From: Bradyrhizobium sp. ISRA430
Lineage (GTDB): Bacteria > Pseudomonadota > Alphaproteobacteria > Rhizobiales > Xanthobacteraceae
Direction of reading: 5' to 3'
Length of the DNA stretch: 64,000 bases
Assembly: GCF_029909975.1 (NCBI RefSeq)
Contig: NZ_CP094516.1
Span: forward strand, 4,650,001 to 4,714,000
This document shows positions 1 to 10,281 of this stretch, in pieces (position 1 is the stretch's first letter; each line of letters starts with the position of its first letter). The translations under genes were made by a program, and so were the position numbers. The notes beneath the pieces are model-generated. The model was not told where the DNA came from and made no database searches. It saw only the letters and a program-made list of their open reading frames with translations.

Positions 1-52
1 GCTATGGGTCCTGGCTTTCGCCTGGACGACGGCGGAGTGCGCGGCGCAGCCC

Positions 53-775
53 TCACGACCTGAACAGCCGCGTATATTGCGTCTCGTGTCGCATGCTGGC
101 GAGATCGGCGCGAAACGTCGCGCTGCCGAGATCGTCCAGTAGCGCATGCAGCGCACGATTGGCAGTCGCGGCGACCGCAGCTTCCAGCATCACCAGCACG
201 CGCTGGCAGTCGGTCTGGCCGAGCGGAATGAGCCGGCTTGCCGCGGAGATCCAGTTCGAGACCAGCGCGTGCAGGAAGGCGTGCAGCGTCGGCGGCAGCG
301 GCACGCCATGGGCGGCCGCAACGACACCGACCGCGACGGGATAGACCAATGGCGTACGGCATGCCGCGACCATGGCATCCAACCCGTCGGCATCCCACGC
401 CGCTCGCGCGATGTCGATGAAGGCGCGCCCCTGCGAGGTCGTCTCGAGCTGCCGCTCGCGCGAAGGCACGAAGGCCGCAGCGAGCTCCGCGATCTCGCAT
501 AGCGAGGCGCCCTCGACCGCCTCGGCGGCGCGGTAAGCATGGACCAGAAAGATCGCGTCGCAAATGCCCGCGCCGTCGCCGAGCATCGCACCGAGCCAGT
601 CGGCGAGCGTCACGGTGTCGGTGATGTCGCCCGCCTCGACTGCCCATTCAATGCCGCTGGAATAGGAGAAGCCGCCGACTGGAAACGCCGGCGACAGCCA
701 GGTCATCAACCGGTACAGCGCCGCCGCCTCCCGCTCGGTCAAGCAGCCGGACTCGACCGGCTCATTTGTGGTCAT
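53..775 (-). CDS. ureF: Urease accessory protein UreF
   Basis: UreF acts with UreD and UreG in the cytoplasmic chaperone complex that loads nickel into apo-urease and gates GTP hydrolysis by UreG. The protein is about 240 residues and begins [10 protein letters not shown]. The family signature [16 protein letters not shown] lies near residues 27-42, and an Arg/His-rich C-terminus ends in RLFRS. The reading frame stays open further upstream, but that part only mirrors the His-rich tail of ureE in another frame. The ATG at 775 is therefore the sensible start; it overlaps the ureE stop by 14 bases, which suggests translational coupling. The 52 bases left of the stop contain no start codon for the next gene, and ureG is expected just outside the window. 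Confidence 0.93.
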   Translation of the reverse strand: MTTNEPVESGCLTEREAAALYRLMTWLSPAFPVGGFSYSSGIEWAVEAGDITDTVTLADWLGAMLGDGAGICDAIFLVHAYRAAEAVEGASLCEIAELAAAFVPSRERQLETTSQGRAFIDIARAAWDADGLDAMVAACRTPLVYPVAVGVVAAAHGVPLPPTLHAFLHALVSNWISAASRLIPLGQTDCQRVLVMLEAAVAATANRALHALLDDLGSATFRADLASMRHETQYTRLFRS

Positions 776-1379
776 GAGCATGGCTATGGCCATGGTGATG
801 ATCGGGGTGGTCGCAATGCTCGTCGTGGCGATGGTGATGATCGTGGCCATCATGATCGTGGTGATGGTCGCCGTGATCGTGATGGTGATGTCCGTGATCG
901 TGATGCGCATGGGCGTCATGTCCATGCGCGTGGTCATGTGCATGAGCTGCATCGGCATAGGCGCCGCCCTCGGGATCGAATGGCGCCTCGATCTCGATCA
1001 CGCGCGCGCCTAACCCCTTCACCATCGTCTCGATGACATGGTCGCGGCGGATGCGCAGGCTCTTGGCCATGATCTGCGTCGGCAAATGGCGATTGCCGAG
1101 ATGCCAGGCGACGCGGATGAGATGGTGCGGATCGCGGCCGCGGATTTCCAGCAGCGGCTCGGGCTCCGCGACCACCTCGATCAGCCGGCCGTCCTCCAGT
1201 TCCAGGGCATCGCCGCCGCGAAGCGCGACGGCGTTTTCGAGGTCGAGCAGGAATTCGAGCCCGCGCGTGCCCGTCATCGCCATGCGGCGCCGGTGCCGGT
1301 CGTCGAAATCGAGCACGACCGTATCCGCCGGCGCCTCCGTGAAGCGGTGCTGTCCCCGTACCTGCGTCGCCCGGATCAT
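762..1379 (-). CDS. ureE: Urease accessory protein UreE, nickel metallochaperone with long His-rich tail
   Basis: UreE binds Ni2+ and hands it to the UreDFG-urease complex. The protein is 205 residues. An N-terminal peptide-binding domain covers roughly residues 1-75, followed by the metal-binding domain with the conserved stretch [17 protein letters not shown], whose central His is the usual nickel ligand. The last 60 or so residues are almost only His, Asp, Gly and Ala. Such tails are known in UreE proteins (for example Klebsiella) and are thought to store nickel, but this one is long. The gene lies 13 bases after the ABM gene and overlaps ureF. Confidence 0.95.
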   Translation of the reverse strand: MIRATQVRGQHRFTEAPADTVVLDFDDRHRRRMAMTGTRGLEFLLDLENAVALRGGDALELEDGRLIEVVAEPEPLLEIRGRDPHHLIRVAWHLGNRHLPTQIMAKSLRIRRDHVIETMVKGLGARVIEIEAPFDPEGGAYADAAHAHDHAHGHDAHAHHDHGHHHHDHGDHHHDHDGHDHHHRHDEHCDHPDHHHGHSHAHDHK

Positions 1380-1392
1380 GCGCTTTACCCTA

Positions 1393-1692
1393 TTACCTGG
1401 TCTCGACCTTTTCCGGCGTGATCACCTCGATCTTCGGCGGTGCCGTGAAGCACTTCACCGCCACGCGGCCGAACGTCTTCATATGCTCCATGGCACGATG
1501 CGGAACCAGCGCCTCGGCATTCTCCCACTGCTCGACGAACACCATCTTGGTGGGATCGGTGACGCTCTCGTGCAGATCATAGGCGATGTTGCCGGGCTCC
1601 TTCCGCGTCTCCTTGATGCAGGCGGTGGCGGCTGCGATGAATTCGGCGCGCGTTTCGGGCTTGATGGTCAAGGTGGCAACAACGTAGATCAC
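1393..1692 (-). CDS. ABM-domain putative quinol monooxygenase (YgiN-like)
   Basis: This 99-residue protein fits one antibiotic-biosynthesis-monooxygenase (dimeric alpha-beta barrel) domain. It starts [12 protein letters not shown] and carries the family features [20 protein letters not shown] and a WENAEAL helix, then HMKTF. Members oxidise quinols or act on small aromatic compounds without a cofactor; many have no known substrate. The start codon is GTG at 1692, with GGGAGG a few bases upstream. It sits between ureC and ureE on the same strand and so is probably co-transcribed with urease. Nothing in the sequence links it to nickel or urea, and its role in this operon is unknown. Confidence 0.85.
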   Translation of the reverse strand: MIYVVATLTIKPETRAEFIAAATACIKETRKEPGNIAYDLHESVTDPTKMVFVEQWENAEALVPHRAMEHMKTFGRVAVKCFTAPPKIEVITPEKVETR

Positions 1693-1832
1693 GAGAAATC
1701 CTCCCGGCTTTTCTTTCTAAGGTAAGATACCGGGCGCGACATTAGACCAGGCGGGATCGAACGCAAAACCGGAAAAACTGCCCCCGGACATCGCTCGGGA
1801 CCTATTCTTGGGACATGTGTCGAGGCGCTATT

Positions 1833-3548
<1,716 letters not shown>

Positions 3549-3585
3549 CACAAGCCCCGTTCGCGTTTCAATGTTGTGTGAGTGC

Positions 3586-4125
3586 TCACAGCGAGGCCCT
3601 CGCTCGTTGCACTGCATCGTCAAACTTCGTCTCGAGGTAGGAATTGCTTCCGCGGCAGCCAGCGACCACCTGCTCGGCCCAATCGGTATAGTCAATCAGG
3701 TCGGCGCGCTCCTCAGTAGTGGGGTTGGAACGAATCCGTGCCTCGATGTTGCTGATCTTGTCGGCGATTTTGATCAGCTTGGCGCCGGCCGACTTTTTCG
3801 GCGCATCGACGACTTGTCGTCGTCGCCGCTCGGCTTTCGGCAGGTTCATATCGTCGGTGCATTCGACCACGATGGAAGCGACGCGCTCGGAGAATTTTTT
3901 CGCCAGCTCCTCGCGCGTGGTGTCGGTATCCTCGATCGAATCATGCAGCCAGCCGGCCGCGACCAGCTCGGCATCGGCACCATCGGTCGCAGCCGCAAGC
4001 AGGTTCGCGACCTCGGCAAGGTGGTTGATATAAGGCTCGTTGCCGCGCGCCTTGCGCGCCATGCCGTTATGGCGCCGCGCAGCAAGCTCGGCAGCTTCAG
4101 AGATGAGGCGAATGGCGGGCAGCAT
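3586..4125 (-). CDS. HD-domain phosphohydrolase, possibly a small (p)ppGpp hydrolase-like protein, inside the urease operon
   Basis: The 179-residue protein has an HD metal-dependent phosphohydrolase layout: an early His in AARRHNG, then [12 protein letters not shown], the HD dyad in [18 protein letters not shown] (around residue 59), and a later Asp in [16 protein letters not shown]. The order H...HD...D and the ED pair after the HD resemble the hydrolase half of RelA/SpoT and the MESH1-like small alarmone hydrolases. The C-terminal half diverges, and the substrate is not proven. A strong ribosome site (GAGGAGG) precedes the ATG. The gene is inserted between ureB and ureC on the same strand, with an inverted repeat on the ureB side. 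A role in stringent control of nitrogen use is only an inference. Confidence 0.8.
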   Translation of the reverse strand: MLPAIRLISEAAELAARRHNGMARKARGNEPYINHLAEVANLLAAATDGADAELVAAGWLHDSIEDTDTTREELAKKFSERVASIVVECTDDMNLPKAERRRRQVVDAPKKSAGAKLIKIADKISNIEARIRSNPTTEERADLIDYTDWAEQVVAGCRGSNSYLETKFDDAVQRARASL

Positions 4126-4165
4126 GATCTAGGCCTCCTCGACATCGTTTGACGTATCGCGCGAT

Positions 4166-4363
4166 GCGTTCCCTCCCCCCTTGCGGGGGAGGATCAGGGA
4201 GGGGGGTGCACCTTGCTCGGCTGCACGACGTATCGTGAGGACCGTACTCTCGACGTCATCGATGACGTTGCCAATTTCGGTTACCCGAGCGTGCGATACC
4301 ACTGCTGCCGGAGCCCGGGGCTTACCCCCCTCCCCGGCCCTCCCCCGCAAGGGGGGAGGGAGC
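4166..4363. repeat. Pair of inverted GC-rich repeats between ureB and the HD gene
   Basis: Two copies of a G/C-tract element face each other: 4166-4210 (core CCCTCCCCCCTTGCGGGGGA) and 4323-4366 as its reverse complement (core TCCCCCGCAAGGGGGGAGGG). Each copy is itself a small hairpin. Together they can pair over about 39 bases, with a roughly 110-base spacer that has no convincing gene. In the message this would form a long stem between ureB and the HD gene. I recognise this element type as dispersed in Bradyrhizobium intergenic regions. A short open frame across it (4129-4419) merely translates the repeat. Confidence 0.75.
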
Positions 4364-4415
4364 GATCCAGTTTCGCTCACCTCACAGTGAATCACTGCGC
4401 CCGCCTTAGCCTGCC

Positions 4416-4721
4416 TCACAGCTTCCCCATGACGTCGCCGCGGAAGCCGTAGATGGTCTTCTTGCCGGCGAGCGCGACGAGCTGGACGTCCCGGGTCTGG
4501 CCGGGTTCGAAGCGGACGGCGGTGCCGGCGGCGATATCGAGGCGCATGCCGCGCGCCTTCTTGCGGTCGAACTTCAGCGCCGGGTTGGTCTCGAAGAAAT
4601 GGTAGTGCGAGCCGACCTGGATCGGGCGGTCGCCGGTGTTGGCGACCGTCAGCGTCACGGTCTTGCGACCGGCATTGAGCTCGATCTCGCCGTCCTGGAT
4701 GAAGAGTTCACCGGGGATCAT
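4416..4721 (-). CDS. ureB: Urease beta subunit
   Basis: Structural beta subunit of urease, 101 residues, starting [19 protein letters not shown]. The conserved core [18 protein letters not shown] and the C-terminal segment [12 protein letters not shown] are present. It packs around UreC and UreA to form the (alpha-beta-gamma)3 enzyme; as usual in rhizobia the beta and gamma subunits are separate genes. It begins 10 bases after the ureA stop and is followed by the inverted-repeat spacer. Confidence 0.97.
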   Translation of the reverse strand: MIPGELFIQDGEIELNAGRKTVTLTVANTGDRPIQVGSHYHFFETNPALKFDRKKARGMRLDIAAGTAVRFEPGQTRDVQLVALAGKKTIYGFRGDVMGKL

Positions 4722-4730
4722 GTTGCGCTC

Positions 4731-5033
4731 CTACCTGATCGGCTCATGCACGGTGACGAGCTTTGTCCCATCCGGAAAGGTCGCCTCGACCTGGATGTCG
4801 TGAATCATTTCGGGAATGCCCGGCATCACCTGGTCGCGGGTCAGCACTTGCGCACCCGTCTGCATCAGCTCGGCGACGGTGCGGCCGTCGCGCGCGCCTT
4901 CGAGAATGAAATCGGAGATGATCGCCACCGCCTCGGGATGGTTGAGCTTGACGCCGCGCTCGAGCCTGCGCCGCGCCACGATGGCCGCCATCGAAATCAG
5001 AAGCTTGTCCTTTTCGCGGGGAGACAGGTTCAT
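4731..5033 (-). CDS. ureA: Urease gamma subunit
   Basis: Gamma subunit of urease, 100 residues, the typical length. It begins [17 protein letters not shown] and contains the conserved [20 protein letters not shown] and the end [18 protein letters not shown]. It lies directly between ureD and ureB in the classic order ureD-A-B. The start follows ureD by 24 bases, and a GGAAGAG-like sequence precedes the ATG. Confidence 0.97.
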   Translation of the reverse strand: MNLSPREKDKLLISMAAIVARRRLERGVKLNHPEAVAIISDFILEGARDGRTVAELMQTGAQVLTRDQVMPGIPEMIHDIQVEATFPDGTKLVTVHEPIR

Positions 5034-5057
5034 GCGACTTCTCTTCCGTTCACATCA

Positions 5058-5903
<846 letters not shown>

Positions 5904-5940
5904 CCGCCTCCCCCAGCCGGTGGCCGCAGAATTTCCTGGC

Positions 5941-6636
5941 CTACAGCGCCATCTGGCGGCTGATTTCGCTCGCGTCGAGATTGCTGCGATCGCAGGTGTA
6001 CTTCACCGCGCCGCGATCCATCACCGCAAAACTGTCGCCGAGTTCGCAGGCAAAGTCGAGATATTGTTCGACCAGCACGATGGCGATATTGCCGAGATTG
6101 CGCAGGTAGGAGATGGCACGGCCGATGTCCTTGATGATCGAGGGCTGGATGCCCTCGGTCGGCTCGTCGAGCAGGAGCAGTTTTGGCCGCATCACCAGCG
6201 CACGCCCGATCGCGAGCTGCTGCTGCTGACCGCCCGAGAGATCGCCGCCGCGCCGGCCCAGCATGGATTGCAGCACCGGAAACAGCGAGAATACATCGTC
6301 CGGGATGTGCTTGTCCTCGCGCTTCAGCGGACCGAAGCCGGTCTTGAGGTTCTCCTCGACCGTCAGCAGCGGAAAGATCTCGCGGCCCTGCGGCACGAAG
6401 CCGATCCCCTTGCGCGCCCGCTCGTAGGGCTTGAGCGAGCTGATGTCGCTGCCGTCGAACACGATCGATCCCGATGCGATCGGGTACTGGCCGACCATGG
6501 CGCGCAGCAGCGACGTCTTGCCGACGCCGTTGCGGCCAAGCACGCAGGTCACCTTGCCCGGCTCGGCCGAGATCGAGACGCCGCGCAGCGCTTGGGCAGC
6601 ACCATAGAAGAGATTGATGTCCTTGACCTCGAGCAT
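5941..6636 (-). CDS. urtE: Urea ABC transporter ATP-binding protein UrtE
   Basis: One of the two cytoplasmic ATPases of the urea importer (a LivF-type branched-chain amino-acid transporter subfamily). It has 231 residues with Walker A GRNGVGKTSLL near residue 35, Q-loop VPQGREIFPLLTVEEN, signature LSGGQQQQLAIGRAL, Walker B LLLLDEPTEG, and an H-loop position occupied by LVEQYLDF as in LivF proteins. It starts 3 bases after the urtD stop and is the last urt gene before ureD. Confidence 0.95.
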   Translation of the reverse strand: MLEVKDINLFYGAAQALRGVSISAEPGKVTCVLGRNGVGKTSLLRAMVGQYPIASGSIVFDGSDISSLKPYERARKGIGFVPQGREIFPLLTVEENLKTGFGPLKREDKHIPDDVFSLFPVLQSMLGRRGGDLSGGQQQQLAIGRALVMRPKLLLLDEPTEGIQPSIIKDIGRAISYLRNLGNIAIVLVEQYLDFACELGDSFAVMDRGAVKYTCDRSNLDASEISRQMAL

Positions 6637-6639
6637 GCG

Positions 6640-7401
6640 TCAGCGTCCCAGATATACTTCGATGACCCGCTCGTTGGACGAGACCTGGTCGATGGTGCCT
6701 TCCGCGAGCACGGAGCCTTCGTGCAGGCAGGTGACCTTGACGCCGAGCTCGCGCACAAAAGTCATGTCATGCTCGACCACCATGACGGTGTGGGTCTTGT
6801 TGATCTCCTTGAGCAGCTCGGCCGTGAGATGCGTCTCGACGTCGGTCATCCCGGCGACCGGCTCGTCGACCAGCAGCAGTTTTGGATCCTGCGCAAGCAG
6901 CATGCCGATTTCGAGCCACTGTTTCTGGCCATGGCTGAGGCTGCCGGCGAGGCGGTTGCGCGCGTCGGTGAGGCGGATCGTCTCCAGCACCTTGTCGATG
7001 CGCTCGGACTCCGCCCTGCTGCCGCGCCAGAACAGGGTGCCGCGCACGGAGTGATCGACGTTGAGCGCGAGCAGCAGGTTGTCCTGCACGGTCTGGCTCT
7101 CGAACACGGTCGGCTTCTGGAATTTTCGGCCGATGCCGAGTTCGGCGATCCGGGTCTCATCCAGCCGCGTCAGGTCGGTGACGCCGTCGAACAGCACCGT
7201 ACCCTCGTCGGGCTTGGTCTTGCCGGTGATGATGTCCATCATCGTGGTCTTGCCGGCACCGTTCGGGCCGATGATGGCGCGCATCTCGCCCGGCTCGAGC
7301 GTCAGCGACAGGTTGTTGATGGCATGGAAGCCGTCGAACGAGACGTGCACGCCGTCGAGATAGAGCATTGCGGAAGTCGCGCGGGAATCCATCACGTTCA
7401 T
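6640..7401 (-). CDS. urtD: Urea ABC transporter ATP-binding protein UrtD
   Basis: Second ATPase of the urea importer (LivG-like), 253 residues. Walker A GPNGAGKTTMMDI, signature LSHGQKQWLEIGMLL, Walker B LLLVDEPVAGMTD and the H-loop VVEHDMTFV are all visible. The open frame runs further upstream, but the ATG at 7401 overlaps the urtC stop in an ATGA arrangement and yields the standard N-terminus, so it is chosen. Confidence 0.95.
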   Translation of the reverse strand: MNVMDSRATSAMLYLDGVHVSFDGFHAINNLSLTLEPGEMRAIIGPNGAGKTTMMDIITGKTKPDEGTVLFDGVTDLTRLDETRIAELGIGRKFQKPTVFESQTVQDNLLLALNVDHSVRGTLFWRGSRAESERIDKVLETIRLTDARNRLAGSLSHGQKQWLEIGMLLAQDPKLLLVDEPVAGMTDVETHLTAELLKEINKTHTVMVVEHDMTFVRELGVKVTCLHEGSVLAEGTIDQVSSNERVIEVYLGR

Positions 7402-8576
7402 GACCGCTCCTTCGCCATGTTCGGTTCCGCGATGCCATCTTCGGCCGCAGCGCTCGCAGCGGTCTCGGCCGGGCGTTTTTCCTTCGCCGCCTCCCACCAG
7501 GAATTGAAGGTGCCGACGATGCCTTTCGGCAGGAGCAGCGTCACCAAGATGAACAGCGCACCCAGCATGAACAGCCAGTACGGTGCCAGCACGCCGGAGG
7601 TGAAGAACGTCTTGGCGTAGTTGACGACGACCGCGCCGAGCGCGGCACCGACCAGGGTGCCGCGGCCGCCGACCGCGACCCAGATCACCGCCTCGATCGA
7701 GTTGCCCGGCGCGAATTCGGACGGGTTGATGATGCCGACCTGGGGCACGTAGAGCGCACCGGCGACGCCGGCCATGCAGGCCGACACCGTGAACACGAAC
7801 AGCTTGTAGGATTCGACGCGGTAGCCGAGGAAGCGCGTCCGCGATTCCGCATCGCGCACCGCGATCAGAACCTTGCCGAGCTTGGACGAGACGATGGCGC
7901 GGCAGACCAGGAAGCCGACGATCAGCGCCAGGCAGCTCAGCGCGAACAGCGCGGCGCGCGTGCCTTCGGCCTGGACGTTGAAGCCGAGGATGTCCTTGAA
8001 GTCGGTCAGGCCGTTGTTACCGCCGAAGCCGAAATCATTGCGGAAGAAGGCGAGCAGCAGCGCATAGGTCATCGCCTGCGTGATGATCGACAGGTACACG
8101 CCGGTGACGCGGGAGCGGAAGGCGAGCCAGCCGAAGCAGAAGGCGAGCAGTCCCGGCACCACCAGCACCATCAGCGCCGCAAACCAGAACATGTCGAAGC
8201 CGTACCAGTACCACGGCAGCTTCTGCCAGTTCAGGAACACCATGAAGTCGGGCAGGATCGGGTTGCCGTAGACGCCGCGGGTGCCGATCTGCCGCATCAG
8301 ATACATGCCCATGGCGTAGCCGCCGAGCGCGAAGAAGGCGCCGTGGCCGAGCGAGAGGATGCCGCAATAGCCCCAGATCAGGTCGATCGACAGCGCCAGG
8401 ATGGCGTAGCAGACATATTTGCCCCAGAGCGCAACCAGATAGGTCGGCACCTGCAGGAACGAGCCCGCCGGCAGCAGCATGTTGGACAGCGGGATGAGGA
8501 TCCCGCAAGCCGCGACGATGGCGAGGAAGATCGCCGCGCCGCGGTCCAGCGATCGGGTGAGCATGTGAGGGGTCAT
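7398..8576 (-). CDS. urtC: Urea ABC transporter permease UrtC
   Basis: Membrane permease (LivM family), 392 residues, with about ten hydrophobic segments and the LivM-type motif IDLIWGYCGILSLGHGAFFA near residues 63-82. A second conserved region (ISVAVGGRGT-like, seen as VAVGGRGTLVGAALGA) lies near residue 300. The C-terminal 40 residues are polar and presumably cytoplasmic. It overlaps urtB at its start and urtD at its end by ATGA couplings. Confidence 0.95.
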   Translation of the reverse strand: MTPHMLTRSLDRGAAIFLAIVAACGILIPLSNMLLPAGSFLQVPTYLVALWGKYVCYAILALSIDLIWGYCGILSLGHGAFFALGGYAMGMYLMRQIGTRGVYGNPILPDFMVFLNWQKLPWYWYGFDMFWFAALMVLVVPGLLAFCFGWLAFRSRVTGVYLSIITQAMTYALLLAFFRNDFGFGGNNGLTDFKDILGFNVQAEGTRAALFALSCLALIVGFLVCRAIVSSKLGKVLIAVRDAESRTRFLGYRVESYKLFVFTVSACMAGVAGALYVPQVGIINPSEFAPGNSIEAVIWVAVGGRGTLVGAALGAVVVNYAKTFFTSGVLAPYWLFMLGALFILVTLLLPKGIVGTFNSWWEAAKEKRPAETAASAAAEDGIAEPNMAKERS

Positions 8577-10183
8577 GCTTCCACCGCACGGCCCTTGAGC
8601 GCGAACAGGCCGCGCGGGCGCTTTTGAATGAACAGGATGATCAGAACCAGGATCGCGATCTTGCCGAGCACGGCGCCCGCAACCGGCTCCAGGAACTTGT
8701 TGGCGATACCGAGTGTGAAGGCGCCGACGAGGGTGCCCCAGAGATTGCCGACGCCGCCGAACACCACGACCATGAAACTGTCGATGATGTAGCTCTGGCC
8801 GAGATTGGGGCTGACATTGTCGATCTGCGACAGCGCCACCCCGGCGATACCGGCAATGCCGGAACCGAGGCCGAAGGTCAGCGCATCGACGCGTGAGGTG
8901 GCGATGCCCATCGAGGCCGCCATGCGGCGGTTCTGCGTCACCGCGCGCATCTCAAGGCCAAGCGCGGTGTAGCGCAGCATGGCGAGCAGGATTGCGAACA
9001 CGGCGAGCGTGAAGATGAGGATCCAGAGCCGGTTATAAGTAATGGTGATCTGACCGAGCTCGAAGGCGCCGCTCATCCAGGAGGGGTTGCCGACCTCGCG
9101 GTTGGTTGGGCCGAACACGGTGCGCACGGCCTGCTGCAGCACCAGCGACAGGCCCCAGGTCGCAAGCAGCGTCTCCAGCGGACGACCATAGAGGAAGCGG
9201 ATGATGCTGCGCTCGATCAGGACACCGATCGCACCGGCGACCAGGAAGGCGAGCGGCACGGCGATCAGCAGCGAATAGTCGAACAGGCCGGGGTAGCGGG
9301 TGCGGATCACCTCCTGCACCACGAAGGTGGTGTAGGCCCCGATCATCACCATCTCGCCATGGGCCATGTTGATGACGCCCATCACGCCGAAGGTGATGGC
9401 AAGTCCGATCGCCGCCAGCAGCAGCACCGATCCGAGCGAGAGGCCGTACCAGGCGTTCTGCACCGTCGACCAGACCGCGAGCGTGTTCTGGATCGAGCCG
9501 ATCCCGCTCGCCGCCGCCTTGGTCACCGAGGGCGGCTGGTCGCTGCCGATACCGGTGAGCAGGGCCAGCGCTTCCTGGTCCCCGCGCGCCTTGATGGTGG
9601 CGACCGCCTCGAGCTTCTGCAACTCGGTGGCGTCGGACTTGTAGAGCAGAATCGCGGCGCGGGCTTCGCCCAGCGCTGACTTGACCGACTTGTTCGTTTC
9701 CTTGGCGAGTGCGCTCTCGACGGCGTCGAGCGCCGTCTCCTCGTGCGACTTGAACACGGATTGCGCGGCCTGCAGGCGCGTCGCGACATCCGGCGACTGC
9801 AGCGTCAGGCTGCCAAGCGCGGCGTCGACGCTGCGGCGCAGCCGGTTGTTGAGGCGGACCGCGCTGGCGCTGTCGGGAACGCTGGCGACCGGCTGCCCGG
9901 TCGCGGCGTCGATCGACTTGCCGTCGGTGCCGGTGACGTAGACCTTCTTGCTGTCGGAATCGGCCATCAGCCGGCCGTCCTGGAGCGCGCTGATGATCGG
10001 AAAGGCCAGCGGGTTGCCGCTGCTCGCGACCACTCCGATCGCCTCCTCCGTGTCGGAGAATTCGTCGTTGGCAAATTTGGCGACCGCATCCTCGAACGGA
10101 CCGGCGAAAGCCGGCAGCGCGAACGCGATCAGAAACAGCGAGAGCGCAAGCGAGCAGAGACGAGCGGACAGTTTGGCTGGCAC
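8573..10183 (-). CDS. urtB: Urea ABC transporter permease UrtB
   Basis: Second permease (LivH family) of the urea importer, about 536 residues. After a signal-like segment (LSLFLIAFALPAFAG) comes a roughly 200-residue extracytoplasmic domain that is a known extension in UrtB. The membrane region follows, with GLAITFGVMGVINMAHGEMV and GLEMRAVTQNRRMAASMGI. The start is uncertain: GTG at 10183 gives a compact signal peptide and is preferred, whereas the frame extends to a TTG at 10240 inside a hairpin. It couples to urtC by ATGA overlap. Confidence 0.92.
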   Translation of the reverse strand: MPAKLSARLCSLALSLFLIAFALPAFAGPFEDAVAKFANDEFSDTEEAIGVVASSGNPLAFPIISALQDGRLMADSDSKKVYVTGTDGKSIDAATGQPVASVPDSASAVRLNNRLRRSVDAALGSLTLQSPDVATRLQAAQSVFKSHEETALDAVESALAKETNKSVKSALGEARAAILLYKSDATELQKLEAVATIKARGDQEALALLTGIGSDQPPSVTKAAASGIGSIQNTLAVWSTVQNAWYGLSLGSVLLLAAIGLAITFGVMGVINMAHGEMVMIGAYTTFVVQEVIRTRYPGLFDYSLLIAVPLAFLVAGAIGVLIERSIIRFLYGRPLETLLATWGLSLVLQQAVRTVFGPTNREVGNPSWMSGAFELGQITITYNRLWILIFTLAVFAILLAMLRYTALGLEMRAVTQNRRMAASMGIATSRVDALTFGLGSGIAGIAGVALSQIDNVSPNLGQSYIIDSFMVVVFGGVGNLWGTLVGAFTLGIANKFLEPVAGAVLGKIAILVLIILFIQKRPRGLFALKGRAVEA

Positions 10184-10208
10184 TGTGAAAATCCCGGCAG
10201 AAATGGAT

Positions 10209-10238
10209 GGAGAAGGCGGCGGGATCGCCGCCCTCTCC
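10209..10238 (-). terminator. Hairpin between urtA and urtB (attenuator or 3' stabiliser)
   Basis: A 13-base stem (GGAGAAGGCGGCG at 10209-10221 against CGCCGCCCTCTCC at 10226-10238, one mismatch) closes a GGAT loop. It is not followed by a T-run on the minus strand, so it is not a clear intrinsic terminator. Such hairpins after the binding-protein gene commonly protect or attenuate the message so that the periplasmic protein is made in excess over the permeases. Confidence 0.6.
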
Positions 10239-10281
10239 AAGTGTGCAATGGGCCGTCAGGCCTTGGTCGAGTGCTCTTGGA

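Noticed and set aside
776..958. Upstream extension of ureF rich in Met, Thr and Ile
   Set aside because: It is the His-rich tail of ureE read in another frame; ureF starts at 775.
4129..4419. 96-residue open frame on the minus strand between the HD gene and ureB
   Set aside because: It translates the facing G/C-tract repeats (LRGRAGEGG-type sequence) and has no family features; treated as repeat, not gene.
10209..10238. Intrinsic terminator after urtA
   Set aside because: The stem is good but no T-run follows; kept as attenuator/stabiliser rather than a full terminator.
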